9,076 bases of DNA. Origin: Flavobacteriaceae bacterium (lineage in GTDB: Bacteria > Bacteroidota > Bacteroidia > Flavobacteriales > Flavobacteriaceae). Below the pieces are notes generated by a model. It was given only the letters and a program-made list of their open reading frames with translations. It searched no databases and was not told the DNA's origin. The stretch covers positions 1 to 9,076 of the forward strand of contig DOIV01000103.1 in the NCBI GenBank assembly GCA_003511845.1, given 5' to 3'. Positions 1-6,457 of the stretch are shown here, one piece after another (position 1 is the first letter of the stretch; each line of letters begins with the position of its first letter). The position numbers and the translations under genes are program-made.

Positions 1-218
1 GTTTTATAAGAGCTAAAAAATTTAATGATGGTATGTTGCATACCAAACATCATTAATGGTAATATAATATTGGCTGTAGAAAGTAAGTAGTTGATGAGAC
101 CAAAATAATCTTCATGTAAAAAATTGGTATATAAAAACAACACATTTAGACCTCCAATGGCAAAGCCTAAAAAAAGGATAATACTATTGGTAAATGATTG
201 TTTTTGGACAATACCCAT
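1..218 (-). CDS. Polysaccharide/lipopolysaccharide flippase-like membrane protein, N-terminal fragment (truncated by window edge)
   Basis: An open frame reads leftward from an ATG at 216-218 and runs off the window edge without a stop, giving 72 N-terminal residues starting MGIVQKQSFTNSIILFLGFA. The start is chosen because it is an ATG only 3 bp after the stop of the MATE gene, which implies co-transcription. The visible part has a short polar N-terminus, a first membrane segment (about residues 12-32), a loop with HEDYFGL, and a second segment (about 42-62) followed by IIKFFSSYK. This matches the beginning of the flippase/O-antigen exporter proteins (Wzx-like, MOP superfamily) common in Flavobacteriia, which move lipid-linked sugars across the inner membrane. 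The family call is from recognised N-terminal style, not a search. The remaining roughly 400 residues are outside the window, so intactness cannot be judged. Confidence 0.7.
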   Translation of the reverse strand, partial: MGIVQKQSFTNSIILFLGFAIGGLNVLFLYTNFLHEDYFGLINYLLSTANIILPLMMFGMQHTIIKFFSSYK

Positions 219-221
219 TGA

Positions 222-1598
222 TTAAACCGTTTGTTTGATGAGTTTTTTTGTTAAATAATTAAATCGAATATACAACATAATTGCAGAAGCTGTCAAACCT
301 GCCAATAAACCTAACCAAATACCTACACTACCGTAAACCTCTTCTTTTCCTAAAAAATAGCTTATCGGAAAACCAATTATCCAATAGGCAATAAAAGTAA
401 GTATCGTGGGTATTTTAACATCTTGCATACCACGTAAAGCACCTAATACAACTACCTGCACACCATCTGTGATTTGAAATACTGCTGCAACTAGAATCAA
501 TTTCGCTGCAAGAGCAATCACCTTAAAATTATCTATTTGATTGACCAGATCATGTTCATTAAGATATAATTTTGGTAATTCTTTATGGAATAACATGAAT
601 ATCGCTGCAAAAACAATTTCTATAAAAATTGTCAATAAAAATATAGATAGGGCAATACGGCGTAAATCGGTAAAATTTTTCAATCCTTTTTGATTCCCTA
701 CCCGTATCATTGCTGCCACACCTAAGCCCATAGCTACCATAAATGTCATAGATGCTAAATTTAAAGCAATTTGATTTGCTGCTTGCGGATTTTTACCCAA
801 AGCTCCTGACAACCATATGGCAGCTGTAAATATAGCTACTTCAAAAAACATTTGTAAGGCAGATGGAAAACCCAAATTAATAATTTTTCTTAGGATATTT
901 TTTTTAATATTAGAAAAACGAAAACGCTCAAAATAAGGTTTGAATTTGCCCTTAGATTTTAAGGCCATCCAAATAAAAACAAGCATTACTACACGAGAAA
1001 TTAAAGTTCCAATGGCTGCTCCAATAATTCCCATTTCTGGGAATCCGAATTTTCCGAAAATAAGGACGTAATTTAAGACTACATTAACCACATTTGCTAA
1101 AATGGTTGCCCACATAGAATACTTGGTTTGTGACAAGCCATCTGCAAACTGTTTAAAAGCTTGAAAAATAATCAATGGAATTAAAGAAAAAGCTACCAAA
1201 TTTAAATAAGGCATTGCAAAGTTTATGACTTCTTCAGGTTGATCCATATGATACATTAAGGGTTTTATTCCTAATATCATTAAAAATAAAACTACACCTA
1301 AAACAGTACATAAAATTAAACCGTGAGTGAATACTTCTTTCCCTTTTTGGATGTTTTTTTCACCATCTGCTTCTGCCATTAAAGGCGTAATAGCTGTAGA
1401 AAAACCTATCCCTAAAGACATGGCAATAAAGATAAAACTATTGCCTAATGATACGGCAGCCAGTTCTGCAGTACCTAATTGCCCCACCATAATATTATCT
1501 ATAAAACCCACCAAGGTATGCCCTAACATACCCAATATTACGGGGTAAGCTAATTTTAGATTGTAACGAAACTCTGATGTGTAGGTTTTTAAGGTCAA
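222..1598 (-). CDS. MATE family efflux transporter (NorM/DinF-like)
   Basis: This is a 458-residue, highly hydrophobic protein of normal MATE length, expected to form 12 membrane helices as two six-helix bundles. MATE antiporters in the inner membrane export cationic drugs and toxic metabolites in exchange for Na+ or H+. Diagnostic stretches are LKLAYPVILGMLGHTLVG, then DNIMVGQLGTAELAAVSLG (about residues 34-52), then IGFSTAITPLMAEADG. The second half has GFPSALQMFFEVAIF, AANQIALNLASMTFM and ITDGVQVVVLGALRGMQDVK, the repeat-2 counterpart. The start is a TTG at 1596-1598: an in-frame TAA lies two codons upstream and no ATG is available near the N-terminus, so the TTG is needed to keep the conserved first residues (TLKTYTSEFRYNLKLAYPV). 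A -7-type box lies just upstream, giving a very short leader. The flippase-like gene follows 3 bp after the stop. The exact substrate cannot be inferred. Confidence 0.93.
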   Translation of the reverse strand: MTLKTYTSEFRYNLKLAYPVILGMLGHTLVGFIDNIMVGQLGTAELAAVSLGNSFIFIAMSLGIGFSTAITPLMAEADGEKNIQKGKEVFTHGLILCTVLGVVLFLMILGIKPLMYHMDQPEEVINFAMPYLNLVAFSLIPLIIFQAFKQFADGLSQTKYSMWATILANVVNVVLNYVLIFGKFGFPEMGIIGAAIGTLISRVVMLVFIWMALKSKGKFKPYFERFRFSNIKKNILRKIINLGFPSALQMFFEVAIFTAAIWLSGALGKNPQAANQIALNLASMTFMVAMGLGVAAMIRVGNQKGLKNFTDLRRIALSIFLLTIFIEIVFAAIFMLFHKELPKLYLNEHDLVNQIDNFKVIALAAKLILVAAVFQITDGVQVVVLGALRGMQDVKIPTILTFIAYWIIGFPISYFLGKEEVYGSVGIWLGLLAGLTASAIMLYIRFNYLTKKLIKQTV

Positions 1599-1618
1599 TG
1601 GTTAAATTATTTGGCTAA

Positions 1619-1626
1619 CAAAGGTA
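1619..1626 (-). promoter_or_regulatory. Bacteroidota -7 box for the MATE-flippase unit
   Basis: Read on the minus strand the octamer is TACCTTTG, a full match to the Bacteroidota primary-sigma -7 consensus TAnnTTTG. It lies 20 bp upstream of the TTG start codon, so transcription would begin with a leader of only about 15 bases. No clear -33 TTG is seen at the usual spacing, which lowers confidence. The position supports the TTG start rather than any start further upstream. Confidence 0.5.
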
Positions 1627-1688
1627 AATGATTTTGATGAAGAAAATATATTATTTAATAGAGATGCACATAAAAATATAAATAGTGT

Positions 1689-1746
1689 TAGATAAAAGAC
1701 TTAAGACCGTTTCAGTTTTAGATATAAGACAACAGGCTTTGGACAA
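1689..1746. repeat. Degenerate 7-bp-period array (AAGACNN-like units)
   Basis: Units with an AG at positions 2-3 recur every seven bases: TAGATAA (1689), AAGACTT (1696), AAGACCG (1703). After a 3-base slip come CAGTTTT (1713, one base short), TAGATAT (1719), AAGACAA (1726), CAGGCTT (1733) and TGGACAA (1740). The pentamer AAGAC occurs at 1696, 1703 and 1726. The units are diverged, so this is a decayed array if real. It resembles the cleaner arrays elsewhere in the window in period and AGAC/AAGA content. Confidence 0.4.
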
Positions 1747-1811
1747 ATCAGAACGAACTACCAACATAAGTTTTACAAAAAAACACATTAAACGCTACTA
1801 AATCTAAACAT

Positions 1812-1862
1812 TACGTCATTAAAATGAGATTGCCACATTCGTACCTCATTCGCAATGACAAA
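1812..1862. repeat. REP-like interspersed imperfect palindrome (GTCATTGCGA...GCAATCTCATT type)
   Basis: On the minus strand the stretch reads TTGTCATTGCGAATGAGG, then GGCAATCTCATT, then AATGACG. Complementary arms are visible: GTCATT (1815-1820) with AATGAC (1854-1859), and AATGAG (1823-1828) with CTCATT (1845-1850). ATTGC (1829-1833) can alternatively pair with GCAAT (1852-1856). The wording closely resembles the dispersed GTCATTGCGA...GCAATCTC repeat that I recognise from intergenic regions of many bacterial genomes, including Bacteroidota. Its function is unknown. Transcribed, it would form a hairpin. Confidence 0.55.
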
Positions 1863-1999
1863 CACAAAATAAACAACTGATTATCAGTAAAAAACTGTTT
1901 TTAGGTCGAATTCAGGTTAATATATAAAATAATCCTATCTATAAAATACTAAATTCCAATTCTTACAGTTATAATACAATAACAATCAACTCGCTAAAC

Positions 2000-2470
2000 A
2001 TGAAATCAACCTTTTTAAAATATAGTATTGTATTATTTGTACTCTTTTCAGTAGCATCTTGTTCTGAAGATGACAGTAATGAAATGAATGAAACTGCTCA
2101 ATCAGGAATTACCAATGAAATCTTTGTATTGGTAAATGAACATAGAGAAAGTCTCGGGCTACCACAACTGGTTAGAAATACTACTGCAGATAACTTAGCA
2201 GTTGAACACACAAAATATATGGTATTTAAAAATGGTGCCAGCCATGATAATTTTAACAAAAGGGCAAATAGTTTAAGAACTAAAGAAAATGCTAAAGGTA
2301 TTAGCGAAAATGTTGCTTATGGTTTTCCTACAGCAAAATCTGTAGTCTATACTTGGTTAAAAAGCAAAGGACATAGAGTTAATATTGAAGGTAATTATAC
2401 AAAAACTGGCATTGCTGCAATCAAAAATTCTAACGGAAAATATTATTTTACACAGTTATTTTATAAATAA
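2000..2470 (+). CDS. CAP/SCP-domain (YkwD-like) surface lipoprotein
   Basis: This is a 156-residue protein. Residues 1-20 form a lipoprotein signal peptide (Lys2, Lys7, then a hydrophobic run) ending in the lipobox VASC with Cys21 as lipidation site. The next residues, SEDD, fit the acidic lipoprotein export signal described in Flavobacteriia, so the protein is probably on the outer face of the outer membrane (inference). Residues 38-156 form a short CAP domain (PF00188 type): VNEHRESLGLPQL (45-57), His70, SH at 81-82, ISENVAYG (101-108, corresponding to the GENVA motif with Glu103), WLKSKGHRVNI (119-129, with His125) and TGIAAIKNSNGKYYFTQLF at the end. Bacterial CAP proteins have poorly known roles, so no activity is claimed. 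The gene is monocistronic, starts with ATG and converges on dnaK. Confidence 0.88.
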   Translation: MKSTFLKYSIVLFVLFSVASCSEDDSNEMNETAQSGITNEIFVLVNEHRESLGLPQLVRNTTADNLAVEHTKYMVFKNGASHDNFNKRANSLRTKENAKGISENVAYGFPTAKSVVYTWLKSKGHRVNIEGNYTKTGIAAIKNSNGKYYFTQLFYK

Positions 2471-2525
2471 CAACAAATTAAAATAGGTATTATATATACT
2501 AAACTTGAAATTTAGTAGTTATATA

Positions 2526-2585
2526 ATTCCAATCTAACATTATAAAGTTAGATAACAACAAAACAATCGCTAAACACCCAATTTC
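2526..2585 (+). repeat. Diverged copy of the CAP-gene 5' flank downstream of the gene
   Basis: ATTCCAAT at 2526-2533 and TCGCTAAACA at 2567-2576 repeat, in the same order, ATTCCAAT at 1953-1960 and TCGCTAAACA at 1991-2000 immediately before (and including the first base of) the CAP start codon. Spacing differs by only 3 bases, and the AT-rich stretch between is similar. No open frame follows the downstream copy. It could be the remnant of a tandem duplication whose second gene was lost, or chance similarity in AT-rich DNA. Confidence 0.35.
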
Positions 2586-2615
2586 AACTAGGTAACTAAA
2601 CCCTACCAAACGAAA

Positions 2616-2647
2616 AAAAATCCCGTTAGATATCTAACGGGATTTTT
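2616..2647. terminator. Bidirectional intrinsic terminator between the CAP gene and dnaK
   Basis: This is a perfect inverted repeat with 15-base arms, AAAAATCCCGTTAGA (2616-2630) and TCTAACGGGATTTTT (2633-2647), separated by TA. The arms carry A and T runs on the outside, so the hairpin is followed by a U tract in both directions. It lies 20 bp past the dnaK stop and about 145 bp past the CAP stop. It therefore suits both convergent genes, with dnaK the closer client. Confidence 0.9.
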
Positions 2648-2667
2648 GTTTTTAAGATAACTTCAGA

Positions 2668-4575
2668 TTACTCATCTTCTTTCACTTCTTCAAAATCTAC
2701 ATCTTGTACATCATCACCTTCTGGTGCAGCTCCTTCAGCTCCAGCTTCTGGGCCTTGTCCTCCACCAGCTTCTTGCTCGGCTTTGTACATTTCTTCTGAA
2801 GCCACTTTCCAAGCTTCATTAATGGTTTCCATAGCTGTATCAATTTGAGCTAAGTCTTTAGACTCATGAGCTTTTTTCAACTCCTCTAAGGCAGACTCTA
2901 TTGGCCCTTTTTTATCATCAGATAATTTATCACCAAATTCTTTCAATTGTTTTTCCGTTTGAAAAATCATACTGTCTGCACCATTAATTTTATCAGCAGT
3001 TTCCTTAGCTGTTTTATCGGCATCAGCATTTGCTTCAGCATCAGCTTTCATTTTTTGGATATCTTCATCAGACAATCCTGAAGAAGCTTCAATTCTGATA
3101 TTATGTTCTTTACCTGTACCTTTATCTTTAGCAGACACATTGATAATGCCATTGGCATCTATGTCAAAAGTAACTTCAATTTGAGGTACGCCTCTTGGTG
3201 CTGGTGGAATTCCGTCTAAATGAAAACGACCTATGGTATTATTATCTCCTGCCATAGCACGTTCACCTTGTAGTACATGAATTTCTACAGAGGGTTGATT
3301 TTCAGTAGCTGTTGAGAATACTTGTGATTTCTTAGTCGGAATCGTAGTATTGGCATCAATTAATTTTGTCATTACATTACCCATAGTTTCTATTCCTAAA
3401 GATAATGGTGTAACGTCTAATAACAATACATCTTTCACTTCTCCTGTCAATACACCACCTTGAATTGCTGCACCAATGGCAACAACCTCATCTGGGTTTA
3501 CTCCTTTTGAAGGTTTTTTACCAAAGAATTTTTCAACTTCTTCTTGAATTCTAGGAATACGTGTTGAACCACCTACTAAAATTACTTCATCAATATCAGA
3601 TGTCGATAAATCAGCATCTTTTAAGGCTTTCTTTACAGGAGCCATAGAACGTTTGATCAAATTATCAGCTAATTTTTCAAAAGCAGCTCTGGTCAATGTT
3701 TTCACCAAGTGTTTTGGTCCGCTATCGGTAGCCGTAACATAAGGTAAATTGATTTCTGTTTGCGTACTAGATGATAATTCTATTTTTGCTTTTTCTGCCG
3801 CTTCTTTTAAACGTTGTAAAGCCATCGGATCTTTACGAAGATCAATTTTTTCATCTTTATTAAACTCATCAGCTAACCAGTCAATAATCACATGGTCAAA
3901 ATCATCACCACCTAAATGTGTATCTCCATTGGTTGATAATACTTCAAAAACACCATCTCCAATTTCTAGTACAGAGATATCAAAAGTACCACCACCTAAA
4001 TCGTAAACGGCAATTTTTTTATCTTGACCCGATTTGTCTAATCCGTAAGCTAACGCTGCTGCTGTTGGCTCATTGATTATTCTACTTACTTTTAATCCAG
4101 CAATTTCTCCTGCTTCTTTTGTAGCTTGACGTTGTGCATCATTAAAATATGCAGGTACGGTAATAACAGCTTCTTTTACATCATGACCTAAATAGTCTTC
4201 AGCTGTTTTTTTCATTTTTTGCAATACTATTGCAGAAATTTCTTGTGGTGTATATAATTTACCATCAATATCTACACGTGGCGTATTGTTATCACCCTTT
4301 ACTACTTTATAAGAGACTCTTTCTACTTCTTTTTTACAGTCCGTAAATTTGTTACCCATAAATCTTTTGATAGAAGAAATGGTTTTTGTTGGATTGGTAA
4401 CTGCCTGACGTTTTGCAGGGTCACCAACTTTACGTTCGCCACCTTCAACAAAGGCTACAATAGAAGGTGTTGTTCTTTTACCTTCTGCATTAGGAATTAC
4501 CACTGGCTCATTTCCTTCCATTACAGAAACACATGAATTGGTTGTTCCTAAATCTATTCCTATAATTTTACTCAT
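2668..4575 (-). CDS. dnaK: Molecular chaperone DnaK (Hsp70)
   Basis: This is a full-length 635-residue Hsp70, the usual bacterial DnaK size. It is the ATP-driven cytoplasmic chaperone that binds exposed hydrophobic segments of clients with DnaJ and GrpE. The ATPase domain (about 1-385) shows [14 protein letters not shown] (phosphate 1 loop), the [19 protein letters not shown] signature, [12 protein letters not shown] (phosphate 2) and [13 protein letters not shown] (adenosine motif). The allosteric linker [15 protein letters not shown] follows near 385-400. The substrate-binding part has [24 protein letters not shown] and [15 protein letters not shown]. The lid is helical and charged, and the tail is Gly/Ala/Glu-rich, ending [14 protein letters not shown]. 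The start is ATG at 4575. dnaJ and grpE are not adjacent. No CIRCE element (TTAGCACTC-N9-GAGTGCTAA) is seen upstream; a sigma-54-like motif lies 50 bp before the start. Confidence 0.99.
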   Translation of the reverse strand: MSKIIGIDLGTTNSCVSVMEGNEPVVIPNAEGKRTTPSIVAFVEGGERKVGDPAKRQAVTNPTKTISSIKRFMGNKFTDCKKEVERVSYKVVKGDNNTPRVDIDGKLYTPQEISAIVLQKMKKTAEDYLGHDVKEAVITVPAYFNDAQRQATKEAGEIAGLKVSRIINEPTAAALAYGLDKSGQDKKIAVYDLGGGTFDISVLEIGDGVFEVLSTNGDTHLGGDDFDHVIIDWLADEFNKDEKIDLRKDPMALQRLKEAAEKAKIELSSSTQTEINLPYVTATDSGPKHLVKTLTRAAFEKLADNLIKRSMAPVKKALKDADLSTSDIDEVILVGGSTRIPRIQEEVEKFFGKKPSKGVNPDEVVAIGAAIQGGVLTGEVKDVLLLDVTPLSLGIETMGNVMTKLIDANTTIPTKKSQVFSTATENQPSVEIHVLQGERAMAGDNNTIGRFHLDGIPPAPRGVPQIEVTFDIDANGIINVSAKDKGTGKEHNIRIEASSGLSDEDIQKMKADAEANADADKTAKETADKINGADSMIFQTEKQLKEFGDKLSDDKKGPIESALEELKKAHESKDLAQIDTAMETINEAWKVASEEMYKAEQEAGGGQGPEAGAEGAAPEGDDVQDVDFEEVKEDE

Positions 4576-4624
4576 AATATATATTTTTAGTTTTAATTTT
4601 GTTTTTAATTACTGTTGTGTAATA

Positions 4625-4641
4625 GTCAATCTTTATGCCAA
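4625..4641 (-). promoter_or_regulatory. Sigma-54-like -24/-12 motif upstream of dnaK
   Basis: On the minus strand, 50 bp upstream of the dnaK ATG, the sequence is TTGGCATAAAGATTGAC. Aligned to the sigma-54 pattern YTGGCACGNNNNTTGCW it keeps TTGGCA at -24 and TTG at -12 with exact spacing. The usually essential C of the -12 GC is an A, however, and the ACG part is ATA. No TAnnTTTG box was seen in the same leader. It is a candidate promoter only. Confidence 0.35.
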
Positions 4642-4703
4642 GAGAAATTTCACTAAATTTTGTCAGGAAAAGGATTTTTAAAATGACATTGTGGCAGGGT
4701 AAA

Positions 4704-4765
4704 TAGTCCGCAGTAGATTGTCAACAGTAACAGTTGGCAGAAAATAGCCAGTAGTTGACAGTTCT
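4704..4765. repeat. 7-bp-period intergenic array (CAGTTGG-like units)
   Basis: Seven-base units beginning YAG follow one another: TAGTCCG (4704), CAGTAGA (4711), TTGTCAA (4718) and CAGTAA (4725, one base short). The new phase then continues with CAGTTGG (4731), CAGAAAA (4738), TAGCCAG (4745), TAGTTGA (4752) and CAGTTCT (4759). CAG or TAG opens eight of the nine units. The array ends 5 bp from the yaaA stop codon, in the space between yaaA and the dnaK leader. It overlaps a 61-codon minus-strand frame (4653-4838) that is judged not to be a gene. Confidence 0.6.
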
Positions 4766-4770
4766 GTTCT

Positions 4771-5529
4771 TTACCTTGTAAACACCAATTCAGTACCAGT
4801 AGATAAATTGGCATCAAAGGCATAACCTCCTTTATCAAACCCTTTTAAGTCTTCTACTTTTTCTATATCATTATCAATGATATAACGCACCATCATTCCT
4901 CTTGCTTTTTTAGCGAAAAAAGCAATGACTTTTAGTTTATCACCCTTATAGTCTTTAAAGACGGGAGTCACAACTGGCACTTTCAATAATTTTGGTTGCA
5001 CCACTTTAAAATATTCATTACTAGCCAAATTGATAAATGACTCATTATCTTCTAGTTCTTCATTTAGAGCTTCTGTAATGGTAGTATCCCAAAACTTATA
5101 AAGATTGTCTTTAGACCCAACCTTTAGTTTTGTGCCCATCTCTAGTCGGTATGCCTGCATTAAATCTAATGGCTTTAAGATTCCGTATTGCCCAGAAAGT
5201 ATTCTAAGTTTATCTTGTAATTGATTAATTTTATGTAATGGAATGGAGTACGCATCTAAGCCTTCATAAACAGTTCCTTTAAAAGCATAAATAGCTTGAC
5301 GTGAATTATCAATGGTAAATGGCAAAGACCATTGTTGATTGCGTTCATAATTCAACTGTCCTAAATTATCAGAAATATGCATCAATGCTGATAATTTCTT
5401 AGCACTTTTCTTTTGAAGTATGCTATTAATTTTTTGAGCTTGTTCTAAAAAAACTCCCTGAGTATAATTAGTAGTTGGTAATTCTGATGTATAATCTAAT
5501 GACTTTGCTGGTGAAATTACGATTTTCAT
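4771..5529 (-). CDS. yaaA: Peroxide stress protein YaaA (DUF328/UPF0246)
   Basis: This is a 252-residue cytoplasmic protein, close to the 258 residues of E. coli YaaA. That protein limits intracellular free iron during H2O2 stress and so reduces Fenton damage to DNA; the biochemical activity is not settled. Family landmarks are the N-terminus MKIVISPAKSLDY, then LSALMHISDNLGQLNYER, YAFKGTVYEGLDAYS, LRILSGQYGILKPLDLMQAYRLEMG, FFAKKARGMMVRYII and the C-terminal GFDKGGYAFDANLS. The ATG at 5527-5529 is chosen over a TTG at 5560-5562. The longer version would add 11 residues encoded inside a perfect -7 box, and family members begin at MKI. The gene stands alone, divergent from the CrtA-like gene. 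A heptad array lies immediately after its stop. Confidence 0.95.
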   Translation of the reverse strand: MKIVISPAKSLDYTSELPTTNYTQGVFLEQAQKINSILQKKSAKKLSALMHISDNLGQLNYERNQQWSLPFTIDNSRQAIYAFKGTVYEGLDAYSIPLHKINQLQDKLRILSGQYGILKPLDLMQAYRLEMGTKLKVGSKDNLYKFWDTTITEALNEELEDNESFINLASNEYFKVVQPKLLKVPVVTPVFKDYKGDKLKVIAFFAKKARGMMVRYIIDNDIEKVEDLKGFDKGGYAFDANLSTGTELVFTR

Positions 5530-5551
5530 GTAAATACTTGTTTGTTTATAA

Positions 5552-5559
5552 CAAAGATA
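5552..5559 (-). promoter_or_regulatory. Bacteroidota -7 box for yaaA
   Basis: The minus-strand octamer is TATCTTTG, an exact TAnnTTTG match, ending 22 bp upstream of the yaaA ATG. The predicted leader is about 15-18 bases. No TTG is present at -33 spacing. Its placement argues for the ATG at 5529 as the true start. Confidence 0.6.
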
Positions 5560-5642
5560 CAATTCAAAAAAATAGTAATCTGTATTCTATATTAGAAATT
5601 ATATTTTCTTGATTTTTTCAGTAAAAAAGACTAGCTTCGTTC

Positions 5643-5657
5643 CTGTCCGTCCGACAG
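5643..5657. repeat. Short GC-rich inverted repeat between yaaA and the CrtA-like gene
   Basis: CTGTC (5643-5647) and GACAG (5653-5657) form a 5-bp stem with a five-base CGTCC loop, inside a GC-rich island (about 5633-5662) that stands out from the AT-rich 223-bp divergent intergenic region. It is not followed by a T run on either side, so it is not a convincing terminator. It could be a fragment of an interspersed repeat or an operator. Confidence 0.3.
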
Positions 5658-5752
5658 ACGAGTATCACAAGATATAGTTCATTAAACGGAATGATATTTT
5701 AACGTTGTATTTAATAAAAGAAAAACAGCAAAACCATTAATCTAAAATAAAT

Positions 5753-6457
5753 ATGAGCATATCTTCTTATCATCTGGTTAAACTTCCATTTTTATTGGCG
5801 ATAAAAGGAGTATTCTCAAACCTAATTAATAACAAACTTAATGGTCTCGTTTACTCTGAGTATATGACCGCAATGACATTAGGATCACCAATCTTATCTC
5901 CTTCTCGTTTTTTAATAACAGAAGTTGCATTTTTTGCACAATGGAAAAATGAAGAATCTCTTGAAAACTACTTGAAAAATGATAAATTCGGTAGAGTTTT
6001 GGCTAAGGGATGGCATGTCAGATTAGCATTTATGAGAGAATGGGGATCAATTACCGGGTACAAAACACCTAAACAGAAAACTGAATTGGGAAACCCAGTA
6101 GTAGCAGTAACAATTGCAAGAATGAAACCTTTATCAATCCCTAGATTTTTGCATTAGGGAAGACCAGTTGAAAAGTTAGTTCGTGACCACCCAGGAGTGT
6201 TGCTTACATTAGCTTCATTTAAATTTCCAAACACGATTTCGACATTTTCAATTTGGGAAACTGAGAAAGAAATGTCGAATATGGTTCACGGTCATAGTGC
6301 AATATCTAAACCAAAAAGGCATTCAAACGCTATGAAAGAGAGAGAACGTAAAAACTTCCATTTTGAATTCGCAACATTAAGGTTTAAACCACTTTCAGAA
6401 TTTGGTACTTGGAAAGGAAAAAGCAATTATATCCCTAACCTCAAAGTGACTAAATAA
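5753..6457 (+). pseudogene. Spheroidene monooxygenase (CrtA)-like gene with an in-frame amber codon
   Basis: A single reading frame runs from ATG 5753 to TAA 6455-6457, interrupted only by TAG at 6155-6157 (codon 135). With the stop ignored the product is 234 residues and continuous in similarity across the break. Before the stop are YHLVKLPFLLAIKG, LVYSEYMTAMTLGSPILSPS, FFAQWKNEESLENYL and VAVTIARMKPLSIPRF. After it are GRPVEKLVRDHPGVLLTLAS, TISTFSIWETEKEM, GHSAISKPKRH and FHFEFATLRFKPLSEFGTW. This is the pattern of the CrtA-like family; CrtA oxygenates spheroidene to spheroidenone in purple bacteria, while the substrate in Bacteroidota is unknown. From memory, relatives have Trp-Gly where the stop falls (F-x-x-W-G-R-P), so TGG to TAG by one transition explains it. 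No other lesion is visible, which suggests a recent mutation, a sequencing error or readthrough. The next gene starts at the base after the TAA. Confidence 0.72.

Larger units (their letters stand above)
1599..1999. other. Intergenic region between divergent MATE and CAP-lipoprotein genes
   Basis: This 401-bp gap has no convincing gene. It contains the MATE -7 box (1619-1626), a degenerate heptanucleotide-period stretch (about 1689-1746), a REP-like imperfect palindrome (about 1812-1862) and a small palindrome ACTGATTATCAGT at 1876-1888. The 100 bp before the CAP gene are very AT-rich. No clear TAnnTTTG box was found there, so the promoter of the CAP gene is not identified. Confidence 0.7.

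Noticed and set aside
1327..1548. A 73-codon plus-strand frame inside the MATE gene
   Set aside because: It is antisense to strongly conserved MATE sequence and has the Pro/Ser-rich look of a shadow frame.
1876..1888. Small palindrome ACTGATTATCAGT as an operator
   Set aside because: It is a 6-bp arm pair around one base in AT-rich DNA, over 100 bp from the nearest start codon, with no second copy seen.
2497..2517. Hairpin TACTAAA/TTTAGTA as a terminator for the CAP gene
   Set aside because: The stem is entirely AT-rich apart from one pair per arm and is not followed by a T run; the strong terminator at 2616-2647 serves instead.
3749..4006. An 85-codon plus-strand frame inside dnaK
   Set aside because: It is antisense to the conserved ATPase domain of dnaK, with no independent support.
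4653..4838. A 61-codon minus-strand frame rich in Cys and Leu
   Set aside because: It overlaps the yaaA 3' end in another frame and is mostly made of the heptad array, with no recognisable protein character.
6197..6457. A separate 86-residue gene beginning at a codon after the amber stop
   Set aside because: It is in the same frame as the upstream part and continues the CrtA-like family similarity, so it is the 3' portion of one interrupted gene.
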